From Ancylobacter sonchi (GTDB lineage: Bacteria > Pseudomonadota > Alphaproteobacteria > Rhizobiales > Xanthobacteraceae): a stretch of DNA of 64,000 nt. Numbering within the stretch: position 1 is the first letter of the stretch; every line of letters starts with the position of its first letter. The stretch is from contig NZ_JAHBGF010000016.1 of assembly GCF_018390695.1 (NCBI RefSeq), forward strand, positions 496,001 through 560,000, read 5' to 3'. The notes below the pieces were generated by a model. That model did no database searches, was not told the DNA's origin, and was given only the letters and a program-made list of their open reading frames with translations. A program made the position numbers and the translations under genes. Positions 1-8,431 of this stretch are shown here, piece after piece.

Positions 1-15
1 CGTGAAGCGGATCAT
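1..15 (-). CDS. Start of a further ABC-operon gene (partial, runs off the window)
   Basis: Only the first five codons are visible, reading M-I-R-F-T on the minus strand. A strong Shine-Dalgarno (AAGGGAGAG) lies 4 to 12 bases upstream, which supports a real start. It follows two amino-acid-type permease genes on the same strand. ATP-binding subunits of this transporter class often begin with a similar M-I-x-F motif, so the ATPase is the best guess, but five residues cannot prove it. Confidence 0.45.
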
Positions 16-116
16 GTTTCTCTCCCTTTGCATTGGCGTTTTTCGGTTTCTTGAGTGTTTGGCGTTGCTTGAGTGTGTTGTTTGAGTGCTTGGCGTTTTT
101 TGCTTGGACGGCGCCG

Positions 117-758
117 TCACCGCGAGGCGACGGCGAAGCGGCGTTCGAGATGCGAGCCGTAGAGCGACAGCGGCCAGCACATCAGGAAGTAGAGGATGCC
201 GACGATCCCGAAGACGAGGAGCGGCTGGAAGATCTGGTTCGAGACGATGTTCCCGGCCCGCGCCAGCTCGGTGAAGCCGACGATGGAGGCGAGCGAGGTG
301 CCCTTGATCAGCTGCACGAGGAAGCCGATGGTCGCCGGCAGCGAGATGCGGATCGCCTGCGGCAGCACCACGTCCTTCATCCGCGAGACGTATTTCAGGT
401 TCAGCGCGCTGGCGGCCTCGCTCTGGCCGCGCGGTACCGCCTCGATGGAGCCGCGCCAGATCTCGCCGAGATAGGCGCTGGCGTGCAGGGTGAAGCCGAT
501 CGACACCGCCACCCACGCGCTGAGCCGCAGGCCGACCAGCGCCAGCCCGTAATAGACGACGAACAGCTGCATCAGCAGCGGCGTGCCCTGGAACAGCGCG
601 ATGTAGCCCGCCGCCAGCCGCTCCAGCGGCCGCATGCCGGAGGTGCGCATCAGCGCGATGGCGAGCCCGCCGATCGCACCGCATACGAAGCCGATCGCCG
701 ACAGCGCGACCGTCCATTTCAGGCCGGTGAGGAGGAACAGGAACTCGCCGAGACCCAT
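117..758 (-). CDS. Polar amino-acid-type ABC transporter permease (second of pair)
   Basis: 213 residues, the usual size for a HisM/GlnP-family inner-membrane permease. The protein is strongly hydrophobic with about five membrane segments. The ATPase-docking EAA loop is visible around residues 107-130 (EAASALNLKYVSRMKDVVLP). The start lies 7 bp downstream of the stop of the other permease, so the two are co-transcribed and probably form a heterodimeric pore. Family knowledge places it in polar amino acid or opine uptake. The substrate cannot be read from the sequence, but the neighbouring aromatic-acid genes leave a carboxylate possible. A 100-bp spacer with repeats separates it from the next gene, which begins at position 15. 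Confidence 0.85.
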   Translation of the reverse strand: MGLGEFLFLLTGLKWTVALSAIGFVCGAIGGLAIALMRTSGMRPLERLAAGYIALFQGTPLLMQLFVVYYGLALVGLRLSAWVAVSIGFTLHASAYLGEIWRGSIEAVPRGQSEAASALNLKYVSRMKDVVLPQAIRISLPATIGFLVQLIKGTSLASIVGFTELARAGNIVSNQIFQPLLVFGIVGILYFLMCWPLSLYGSHLERRFAVASR

Positions 759-765
759 GGTGCCC

Positions 766-1434
766 TCACTTCACCGGATAGCTGAAATAGCGGGTCGAGA
801 TGGTCGAGAAGAACGTCATCATCAGCCAGGACAGGCCGAGATAGAGCAGCGTGATGACGCCGAAGACCTCGAAGCTGCGGAAGCTCTCGGATTCGATGCG
901 CTGCGCCACCGAGGTCAGCTCATAGGCGGAGATCGCCGAGGCCACGCTGGTGGTCAGGGTGAGCAGGATGAACTGGCTGGTCAGCGAGGGGAAAACCGCC
1001 CGCAGCGCCGGCTTCAGCACGATGAGCCGGAACACCAGCCCCTTGTGCAGCCCCAGCGCCAGCCCGGCCTCGACCTGGCCGCGACTGATCGACTGCACGC
1101 CGCCGCGGATGATCTCGATGGCATAGGCGCCGCCATTGATGCCGAGGGCGAGGATGGCGGTCGGCGTCGGGTCGAGGCGTAGGCCGGCCAGCGGCAGCGC
1201 GAAATAGATGAAGTAGATCTGCACCAGGAAGGGCGTGTTGCGGATCAGCTCGACGAAGCCCCGCACCGTCCAGCGTATCGCCTTGTGGCGGGAATCGCGC
1301 AGCACCACGCCGCCAATGCCGATGACGATGGCGATCGCCATCCCGCCCAGCGCGAGCAGCAGGGTGCCGAGGCAGCCGGCAAGCAGGTCCGGCAACCCGT
1401 CGAGGACGGGCGTGAAATCCAGCGCGTAGTTCAT
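766..1434 (-). CDS. Polar amino-acid-type ABC transporter permease (first of pair)
   Basis: 222 residues from the ATG at 1434, chosen because GAGGAAA sits just upstream; an upstream in-frame ATG at 1479 has no such site. It is a HisM/GlnP-type permease with five or so hydrophobic segments, a typical RNTPFLVQ motif near residue 69, and an EAA-type loop (EAGLALGLHKGL). It is the first gene of the transporter operon and is divergent from the TetR gene at 1651. The shared 216-bp region carries two operator-like palindromes, so control of this operon by that regulator is a reasonable inference. The ligand is unknown. Confidence 0.85.
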   Translation of the reverse strand: MNYALDFTPVLDGLPDLLAGCLGTLLLALGGMAIAIVIGIGGVVLRDSRHKAIRWTVRGFVELIRNTPFLVQIYFIYFALPLAGLRLDPTPTAILALGINGGAYAIEIIRGGVQSISRGQVEAGLALGLHKGLVFRLIVLKPALRAVFPSLTSQFILLTLTTSVASAISAYELTSVAQRIESESFRSFEVFGVITLLYLGLSWLMMTFFSTISTRYFSYPVK

Positions 1435-1554
1435 GGCGTTTCCTCGACAGCCGACCTTCTGCGGGTCGGTCCGCTTCATCGTCCCGGCGCCTCTGCGGGC
1501 GGCTCGGCAGGCACGGACGCGCAGCTTGCGCGATGCTTTTGGCGGATGATAAAT

Positions 1555-1609
1555 TGTACCAACTGGTTCATTTGGTCAAGCGGAATGTACCAGACGGTAC
1601 ATTCCGCTT
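1555..1609. promoter_or_regulatory. Two tandem operator-like palindromes between the permease operon and tetR
   Basis: Site 2 (1578-1609) is a perfect inverted repeat with 14-bp arms and a 4-bp spacer; its core is TGTACC-AGAC-GGTACA. Site 1 (1555-1570) is a weaker version, TGTACC-AACT-GGTTCA, with one mismatch. The centres are 31 bp apart, about three helical turns, so two dimers would bind the same face. Position and symmetry fit a TetR-family operator controlling both divergent genes. Confidence 0.6.
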
Positions 1610-1650
1610 CGTGCCGCCCCCGCGCTCGCGCGCGCCCTCTCGGTGCCTCG

Positions 1651-2331
1651 ATGGAAAAGACAGTCACGCCGGCCAAGACCGGCACGCCGCCCCGCGCCGA
1701 CAGGAAGGCTCAGTCCTGGACCCAGGACCCCGAAGGCGTCCGGCGCAGCATTCTCGATGCCGCGCGCCTCGAATTCGTCGAGCACGGGCTGAGCGGCGCC
1801 CGCGTCGACGAGATCGCCGCCAAGACGGCAACCAGCAAGCGGATGATCTACTATTATTTCGGTGACAAGGAGGGGCTCTACCGCGCCGTCATCGAGGAGA
1901 TGTACGACCGCATCCGCCGCTTCGAGCGCGGCCTCGATCTCGGCGCCCTGCCGCCGGACGAGGCGATGGCGAAGCTGGCCGGCTTCACCTTCGACTACCA
2001 CGCCGACAATCCCGATTTCGTGCGCATGGTGATGATCGAGAACATCCACCATGCCCGCCATCTCGCCACGTCCACCAAGATCGCCACGCTCAACCTGTCG
2101 ATCATCGACGTGATCCGGGAGATCTACCGGCGGGGCGTCGCCGAGGGCCTGTTCCGGCCGGGCATCGAGGCGCTGGACATCCACCTGACCATCAGCGCGC
2201 TCAGCTTCTACAACGTGTCGAACCGCGCCAGCATCCGGCAGGTGTTCGGCCACGACATGGGCGCGCCGGACATCCTGCCGCAACGCCGGCAGACGGCGAT
2301 CGACACGGTGATGCGGATGCTGCGGGCCTGA
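1651..2331 (+). CDS. TetR family transcriptional regulator
   Basis: 226 residues. The N-terminal TetR DNA-binding domain spans about residues 31-78, with the recognition helix in the TSKRMIYYYFGDKEGLY segment. The rest is a helical ligand-binding and dimerisation domain. The ATG at 1651 is chosen because the domain starts about 30 residues later and the upstream reading frame runs through the operator region. It is divergent from an ABC permease operon with a perfect palindrome in between, so it is probably the local repressor of transport and of itself. The C-terminal domain is of the type seen in regulators of nitrogen or aromatic compound use, but the ligand is unknown. Confidence 0.9.
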   Translation: MEKTVTPAKTGTPPRADRKAQSWTQDPEGVRRSILDAARLEFVEHGLSGARVDEIAAKTATSKRMIYYYFGDKEGLYRAVIEEMYDRIRRFERGLDLGALPPDEAMAKLAGFTFDYHADNPDFVRMVMIENIHHARHLATSTKIATLNLSIIDVIREIYRRGVAEGLFRPGIEALDIHLTISALSFYNVSNRASIRQVFGHDMGAPDILPQRRQTAIDTVMRMLRA

Positions 2332-2342
2332 CCGCAGCATCC
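2315..2342. terminator. Hairpin at the convergent tetR/aroQ ends
   Basis: A perfect 11-bp stem (GGATGCTGCGG pairing with CCGCAGCATCC) with a 6-nt loop overlaps the tetR stop codon. It lies between two convergent genes and could act in both directions. There is no T-tract, so factor-independent termination is uncertain. Confidence 0.4.
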
Positions 2343-2362
2343 GGAAGCGGGATCGGCGGGCC

Positions 2363-2806
2363 TCAGGCCTTGCCGGCCATGGCCGCCATCGCCTCGATCG
2401 CCAGTTCGTAGCCGGCGGCGCCGAAGCCGAGCATTACGCCGGTGACCACCGGCGAGATCAGCGATTTATGATAGATGCTCTCCCGCGCATGCACGTTGGA
2501 GATGTGCAGCTCGATCTTCGGCCCGTCGAACATCTTCAGCGCGTCCATCAGCGCCACCGAGGTGAAGGTGTAGCCGGCCGGGTTGACGACGATGCCGCAG
2601 GCCTCGCCGCGCGCCTCATGCACGCTCTCGACCAGCTCGCCCTCGAAATTGGTCTGCCGGAACTCGACCGTGAAACCCAGAGCGCCGGCCTTGGCGGCGC
2701 TGCGCTCCGCGATCTCCTTCAGCGTCGTGGTGCCGTAGATGTGCGGCTCGCGCTGGCCGAGCAGATTGAGGTTCGGCCCGTTCAGAATGTAGATGCGGCG
2801 TCCCAT
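2363..2806 (-). CDS. Type II 3-dehydroquinate dehydratase-like protein
   Basis: 147 residues from the ATG at 2806, which has GGGGAACGGGA just upstream; the usual length for AroQ. Type II enzymes convert 3-dehydroquinate to 3-dehydroshikimate, in biosynthesis or in quinate degradation. The NGPNLNLLG start, the Arg and Tyr of REPHIYG and the HISNVHARE motif with the catalytic His are all present. Two positions that hold the substrate in characterised enzymes differ: the usual THTS reads TFTS, and the Arg about 11 residues after the catalytic His is Tyr. This suggests a paralogue, perhaps with another substrate. It sits after pcaF on the same strand, separated by a 140-bp region holding a dispersed repeat. 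Catabolic use is inferred from context. Confidence 0.75.
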   Translation of the reverse strand: MGRRIYILNGPNLNLLGQREPHIYGTTTLKEIAERSAAKAGALGFTVEFRQTNFEGELVESVHEARGEACGIVVNPAGYTFTSVALMDALKMFDGPKIELHISNVHARESIYHKSLISPVVTGVMLGFGAAGYELAIEAMAAMAGKA

Positions 2807-2868
2807 TCCCGTTCCCCCGGTTGGTGCGCGTTGCCCCTGAAGCCCTTTTCGATGGGGTGGTGTCACCC

Positions 2869-2945
2869 GATCGGAAGGGCTTTAGATTCAACAAGTTGGA
2901 GCATCTTCTCTTCGCGAAAGTCGATCAACTTGCGCGGAAAATGCT

Positions 2946-2950
<5 letters not shown>
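2869..2950. repeat. Dispersed intergenic element, copy 1
   Basis: Found between pcaF and the AroQ-like gene. It has a left module (CACCCGATCGGAAGGGC) and a right module with TGGAGC, TTCTC, TCGCGAAAG, CGCGG and ATGCTCTAG in order. The right module matches 48961-49072 at roughly 70 percent in the same orientation; the left module is inverted there. The right module contains an inner inverted repeat near TCGATCAACTTGCGCG. It resembles short palindromic intergenic elements of Hyphomicrobiales. Confidence 0.6.
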
Positions 2951-4148
<1,198 letters not shown>

Positions 4149-4158
4149 GGTGCGGTCC

Positions 4159-4848
4159 TCACAGCTCGGGCGCGACGAGATCGCCGACCGGCCCGTCGAC
4201 ATGCAGCGTCGCGCCGGTCATCGCCTGCAGCGCGTCGAAGGGCAGGTCCGGGAGCTTCTCGCGCAGCACGAAGCGGCCGCCGGCGATGTCGACCACCGCA
4301 TGGCTGGTATAGACGCGGGTGACGCAGGCGACGCCGGTGAGCGGGAAGCTGCAGCGCTCCACCAGCTTGGGCTCGCCGCTCTTGGTCAGGTGCTCGGTGA
4401 TGACGAAGACCTGCTTGGCGCCGTGCACGAGGTCCATGGCGCCGCCGACCGCCGGCACGCCCTTGGCCCCGACCCGCCAATTGGCGAGATCGCCAGCCTG
4501 CGACACCTGGTAGGCGCCGAGGATGGCGACGTCGAGATGGCCGCCGCGCACCATGGCGAAGCTGTCGGCATGGTGGAAGAACGCCGCGCCCGACTTCAGC
4601 GTCACCGCCTTCTTGCCGGCGTTGATCAGGTCCCAGTCCTCCGCGCCCGGCGCCGGCGGCTCGCCGAAATTGAGGATGCCGTTCTCGGTGTGGAAGATCG
4701 CCTCGCGGCCGGGCGGCTGATAGCTCGCCACCATTTCGGGGAAGCCGATGCCAAGATTGACATAGGCGCCGTCGGCGATGTCCTGCGCCGCCCGCCAGGC
4801 GATCTGGGCGTTGGAGAGCCGGGCGTTGTGAGAGACTGCGGGGGTCAT
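4159..4848 (-). CDS. pcaJ: 3-oxoadipate CoA-transferase subunit B
   Basis: 229 residues. With PcaI it moves CoA from succinyl-CoA to 3-oxoadipate. The ENGILNFG segment carries the Glu expected to form the CoA thioester intermediate, and the GIGFPEMV and GGAMDLV motifs are those of the beta subunit. The ATG overlaps the pcaI stop in an ATGA arrangement, so the two are translationally coupled. An acetoacetate-type substrate (scoB) is possible on sequence alone, but the adjacent pcaF and IclR-type regulator favour 3-oxoadipate. Confidence 0.9.
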   Translation of the reverse strand: MTPAVSHNARLSNAQIAWRAAQDIADGAYVNLGIGFPEMVASYQPPGREAIFHTENGILNFGEPPAPGAEDWDLINAGKKAVTLKSGAAFFHHADSFAMVRGGHLDVAILGAYQVSQAGDLANWRVGAKGVPAVGGAMDLVHGAKQVFVITEHLTKSGEPKLVERCSFPLTGVACVTRVYTSHAVVDIAGGRFVLREKLPDLPFDALQAMTGATLHVDGPVGDLVAPEL

Positions 4849-5552
4849 GCGTACACCGCTCCGGCCCGGATGAGGTCTTCTTCCTGCTGGGGATCGGTCA
4901 CCTCGACGACGCGGTCGACGAAGATGCCGGGGGTGATGACGTTCTCGGGGTCGATGCCGCCGGGCGGCACGATCCGCGAGACCTGGACGATGGTGGTGGC
5001 CGCCGCCATGCACATCAGCGGGCTGAAATTGCGCGCCGCCTGATTGTAGGTGAGGTTGCCCTGCGGGTCGCCCAGCTGCGCCTTCACCAGTGCGAAGTCG
5101 GCCTTCAGCCAGTGCTCCCGCACATAGTGACGGCCCTCGAACTCGGCGGTGGCCTTGCCCTCGGCGAGCTCGGTTCCGTAGCTGGTCGGAGTATAGAAGG
5201 CCGGGATCCCGGCTCCGCCGGCGCGGATGCGCTCGGCAAGCGTGCCCTGCGGGACTAGCTCCAGTTCGATCTCGCCGCGCAGATAGCGCTCGGTGAAGGC
5301 GCGCGGGTCGGAGGAGCGCGGGAACGAGCAGATCATCTTGGCGACCATGCCGGCATCGATCATCGCGGCGATGCCGATGCGCCCGTTGCCGGCATTGTTG
5401 TTGACCACGGTGAGGCCCTTGGGCCGCTTGTCGATCAGCGCGTGGATCAGCTCGATCGGCGCGCCGGCGCCGCCGAAGCCGCCGATCATCACGCTGGCGC
5501 CGTCGCCGATCGGCGCGACCGCCTCGGCCAGGGATCCGACCGTCTTGTCCAT
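4845..5552 (-). CDS. pcaI: 3-oxoadipate CoA-transferase subunit A
   Basis: 235 residues, the size of the alpha subunit of family I CoA-transferases. The CoA-binding Gly-rich signature GGFGGAGAP is near residues 24-32, and the VVNNNAGNG and FPRSSDP motifs follow. It is the first gene of the minus-strand operon pcaI-pcaJ-pcaF. The start is about 150 bp from the divergent IclR regulator gene, and the AT-rich region between them contains direct repeats likely to bind that regulator. Confidence 0.9.
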   Translation of the reverse strand: MDKTVGSLAEAVAPIGDGASVMIGGFGGAGAPIELIHALIDKRPKGLTVVNNNAGNGRIGIAAMIDAGMVAKMICSFPRSSDPRAFTERYLRGEIELELVPQGTLAERIRAGGAGIPAFYTPTSYGTELAEGKATAEFEGRHYVREHWLKADFALVKAQLGDPQGNLTYNQAARNFSPLMCMAAATTIVQVSRIVPPGGIDPENVITPGIFVDRVVEVTDPQQEEDLIRAGAVYA

Positions 5553-5635
5553 CCGCGTCCTCCCGCCGGCCCCTTGTCGGACGGGGCGCTTTGCAGTGCC
5601 GAGACATAGAAGTCCGCGAAAAACCGGGCAAGGAA

Positions 5636-5664
5636 TATGTTCATTAATTGATATTTGTTCATAT
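5636..5664. promoter_or_regulatory. Divergent pcaI/pcaR promoter region with repeated TGTTCAT
   Basis: The heptamer TGTTCAT occurs at 5638-5644 and 5656-5662, 18 bp apart, around an imperfect palindrome TCATTAATTGA, in the only AT-rich stretch of the intergenic region. IclR-type pca regulators bind such divergent regions. The assignment as operator is inferred from position and repetition. Confidence 0.4.
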
Positions 5665-5704
5665 ATCGTACAAATTCATGCCGTCAGCGATGCGGGAGAG
5701 GGTG

Positions 5705-6472
5705 ATGCAGCCGGCCATCAAGGAGACGGATTTCATCGGCGGTTTCGCCAAGGGGCTGAAGGTGATCGAGGCCTTCGACGCCGCCAAGCCGCGGCTCTCG
5801 ATCACCGACATCGCCAAGCTCACCGGGCTCGACCGGGCGACGGCGCGGCGCTGCCTGCTCACGCTCGCCGCGCTCGGCTATGCCGACTACGACGGCAAGT
5901 TCTTCAGCCTGACACCGCGCATCCTGCGCCTCGGCCACGCCTATCTGTCGGCGACGCCTCTGCCCTCGCTGCTGCAGCCGCATCTCGACCAGCTGTCGGA
6001 GGCGGTCGGCCAGAGCGCGTCCGCTTCGGTGCTGGACGGGGAAGAGATCGTCTACATCGCCCGCGCGGCGCAAAAGCGGGTGATGTCGATCAATCTGCTA
6101 CCAGGCTCGCGCCTGCCGGCCTGGTGCTCCTCGATGGGGCGGGTGTTGCTTGCCGCGCTTGGCGATGAGGAGGTGCGCCAGCGCCTCGCCCGGGCGCGGC
6201 TCGAGCCCCTCACTCCCTTCACCCGCGTCGATCCGCAGGAATTGCTGGCCGAGATCGGGCGCGTCCGCGCGCAGGGTTATGCGGTGATCGACCAGGAACT
6301 CGAGATCGGTCTGTGCTCCATCGCCGTCCCGGTCCGCGACGTCACCGGCCGCGTGGTGGTGGCCATCAATATCGGCGCACCGGCCGCCGTGGTGGCGGCG
6401 GCGGACATGCCCAAGCTCTATCTTCCGGAGCTTGTAGCAATCCAGCAGCAGCTGGCGGTGACGCTGCGCTGA
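5705..6472 (+). CDS. pcaR: IclR family regulator of beta-ketoadipate genes
   Basis: 255 residues from the ATG at 5705, chosen because GGGAGAGG lies 4 to 11 bases upstream; ATGs at 5678 and 5690 lack such a site. The winged helix is at about residues 13-65, and the IclR effector-binding domain fills 80-250, including the QSASASVLDGEEIVYIAR and WCSSMGRVLLA segments typical of the PcaR/PcaU/PobR group. It is divergent from pcaIJF. In rhizobia an IclR-type PcaR activates pcaIJF in response to 3-oxoadipate. The symbol is given by that analogy. Confidence 0.8.
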   Translation: MQPAIKETDFIGGFAKGLKVIEAFDAAKPRLSITDIAKLTGLDRATARRCLLTLAALGYADYDGKFFSLTPRILRLGHAYLSATPLPSLLQPHLDQLSEAVGQSASASVLDGEEIVYIARAAQKRVMSINLLPGSRLPAWCSSMGRVLLAALGDEEVRQRLARARLEPLTPFTRVDPQELLAEIGRVRAQGYAVIDQELEIGLCSIAVPVRDVTGRVVVAINIGAPAAVVAAADMPKLYLPELVAIQQQLAVTLR

Positions 6473-6552
6473 GCGCGGTCGTCGATCCCATTGGCGTCGG
6501 GGGGTAAGTCCATAGCCGGCTTCGTTCTTAAGGTCGGAAGCCTGAGGATGGA

Positions 6553-6972
6553 TCAGGAGGCCTTCAGCAAGTGCCGGAAGTTGCCGCCCTTGTTCAGCAC
6601 GTCGGCGAGCGAATAGCGATCCAGTGTCGCGAGAAATGCCTGCAGCGCCTCGTCGAGCACACAGGTCAGGCCGCAGGCCGGTGCGATGAGGCAGCTCGAG
6701 CATCCGACGAGATCGAAGCCGTCCTCGGTATGCCGGACCAGCGCGCCGATATTGATCTCGCCGGGAGGGCGCGCCAGCCGGATGCCGCCGGAGCGGCCAC
6801 GCGCGCTCTGCAGATAGCCGGCATTCACCAGATCGTTGACCACCTTCATCAGGTGGTTCTGCGAGATGGCGTAGGCGCGGGCGATCTCGGCGATCGAGCA
6901 TTGCCGTTCCGGGCGCGATCCCAGATATAGCAGCACCCGCATGGCATAGTCGGTGTAGCGCGTCAGGCGCAT
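6553..6972 (-). CDS. Rrf2 family regulator, NsrR-like
   Basis: 139 residues, normal for Rrf2. The N-terminal winged helix (residues 1-60) includes SIAEIARAYAISQNHLMKVV. The cluster region has Cys91, Cys94, Cys100 and Cys104, spaced C-x2-C-x5-C-x3-C. NsrR of E. coli has C-x4-C-x5-C, so the first gap is shorter here and a fourth Cys is present. The DRYSLADVL tail also matches NsrR. A nitric-oxide-responsive Fe-S repressor is the best reading; another redox signal is possible. It lies 59 bp after the HPP gene on the same strand and is probably co-transcribed with it. Confidence 0.8.
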   Translation of the reverse strand: MRLTRYTDYAMRVLLYLGSRPERQCSIAEIARAYAISQNHLMKVVNDLVNAGYLQSARGRSGGIRLARPPGEINIGALVRHTEDGFDLVGCSSCLIAPACGLTCVLDEALQAFLATLDRYSLADVLNKGGNFRHLLKAS

Positions 6973-7031
6973 CTCGCCTCCGTGTCAGAACCAGCGTTGC
7001 GGGGCCACACGTCCGGCGGCGCCCCCTTGCG

Positions 7032-8093
7032 TCAGGCAAGACTGCGCGTGAGGACATGGAGCCAATCGGCCTCCGTGACCACGCCGACCGGCCGACGATT
7101 CCCATCGACGACGAACACCGAATGTACCCGGCCCTGGGCGTAGCGCTCCAGCAGGTCGATCGCCGGCGTGGCGGGGGTCGCCGTGGCGGCCGGCGTCATC
7201 ACCTCGCCAACATGGCGCGCCGGCCGGAGGAGTTCGCGCAGGCCGACGGCGCCGACGAGCAGTCCGGCACCGTCCACCACCGCCAGCCGGCGGATGTCGC
7301 GTTTCACCAGCAGTCCGCGTGCCTGCTCGGGAGAGGCGTCGTCCTTCACGCCGATCACGCCCGTCACCATGAGATCGGCACAGGTCAGTTCGCGATAGGA
7401 GCGCGCGATCGCCCGTCGCTCCATGTGCCGTACCAGGCTTTCGAGATCGTCCGCGCCGATGTCGAAGGATTCGCCGGCTTCCTTCAACGTGGCGGCGATG
7501 TCGGCCTTGCTCACCGTCCATGGCCGGTCCGAGGCCCGCGCCGGCTGCGGCGAGGGGGCGACGTGAGGATAGCTGTGGCCGGACATGCGATGGTAGAGCC
7601 AGGCGCTTGCCACCAGCACGACGGCGTTCAGCCCGACCGGGACGAAGGGGAACAGCAGGCTCGACGAGCCCCCGATGAACAGCCCGACCAGCGCCGCCGC
7701 GCCGCCCGGCGGATGCAGGCACCGCAGCAGCGACATCGCACCGATGGCGCAGGCGACGGCCAGCCCGGCCGAGAGCGCGGTGAGCGGCATCAGGTGACCG
7801 ATCGCGACGCCGATGGCGGCCGAGATGACGTTGCCGCCTATCGCCGGCCAGGGCTGTGCCATCGGGCTGGCCGGTACGGCGAACAGCAGGACCGCCGAGG
7901 CGCCCATGGGCGGAACGATCCATACGAGATGGTTCATGTCCGTCGCGGCGAGACCGCCGATCACCGCCGACAGCCCGATGCCCATGAGGGCGCCGAAACA
8001 GGCGAGGGCCCGATCCCGGAGCGTCGCTCCCGCAAGGATGGGACGGAACAGTCTTAAGCGTGCAAAGGCTGACAAGGCCCACTCCAGATGCAT
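7032..8093 (-). CDS. HPP family membrane protein with tandem CBS domains
   Basis: 353 residues from the ATG at 8093. The first 180 residues hold four to six membrane segments and the namesake His-Pro-Pro motif at residues 127-129 (CLHPPGGAAAL). A soluble C-terminal half from about 225 carries two CBS domains, beginning near LTCADLMVTGVIGV and VGEVMTPAATATP, which usually bind adenine nucleotides. HPP proteins in cyanobacteria and plants have been linked to nitrite transport. Pairing with an NsrR-like regulator on the same strand fits a role in nitrogen oxide handling, but that is inference. Confidence 0.85.
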   Translation of the reverse strand: MHLEWALSAFARLRLFRPILAGATLRDRALACFGALMGIGLSAVIGGLAATDMNHLVWIVPPMGASAVLLFAVPASPMAQPWPAIGGNVISAAIGVAIGHLMPLTALSAGLAVACAIGAMSLLRCLHPPGGAAALVGLFIGGSSSLLFPFVPVGLNAVVLVASAWLYHRMSGHSYPHVAPSPQPARASDRPWTVSKADIAATLKEAGESFDIGADDLESLVRHMERRAIARSYRELTCADLMVTGVIGVKDDASPEQARGLLVKRDIRRLAVVDGAGLLVGAVGLRELLRPARHVGEVMTPAATATPATPAIDLLERYAQGRVHSVFVVDGNRRPVGVVTEADWLHVLTRSLA

Positions 8094-8431
8094 CGCGTGG
8101 AAGCTTGAGCGCCACGGGGGGCGAGACTGACGGGCTTGGCGGCCATGCGACCGCCCGCCGGGTCGCGAACGACGCCGCGCTTCCCGCTTAAACATTCATC
8201 TCATATACATGATTTGAGGCGCGTGTCCAACGCCGCCCAGGCCTTCGGAGCGCGGCGGGCTTCGGCCCGTGGCGCCGACGGCTTGACGTCATGGGCGACA
8301 TGTCGCGGAAGCACCGTTCCGGTCGTCGTGCGCGACGCGGCTTGGTGGCGGGAACCCTGGCGCATGTGAGGCGCGGCGCGTCCTATGGCGACCGTCAGAA
8401 GCGAGATGAGAGCCCCGGGCTGCGAATGTCG
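8094..8431. other. Intergenic region with a possible regulatory site upstream of the HPP gene
   Basis: 338 bp between the autotransporter stop and the HPP start, both minus strand. Most is GC-rich and featureless. An AT-rich patch at 8190-8217 contains an imperfect inverted repeat, on the minus strand CATGTAT-N5-ATGAATG, about 100 bp upstream of the HPP start. Its size is near that of NsrR sites, so it may be an operator of the downstream Rrf2 protein. I see no gene here. Confidence 0.35.

Noticed and set aside
4159-5631. A 490-codon frame that would fuse a long N-terminal part to PcaJ
   Set aside because: The upstream part is an out-of-frame reading of pcaI. pcaI and pcaJ are separate genes with an ATGA overlap.
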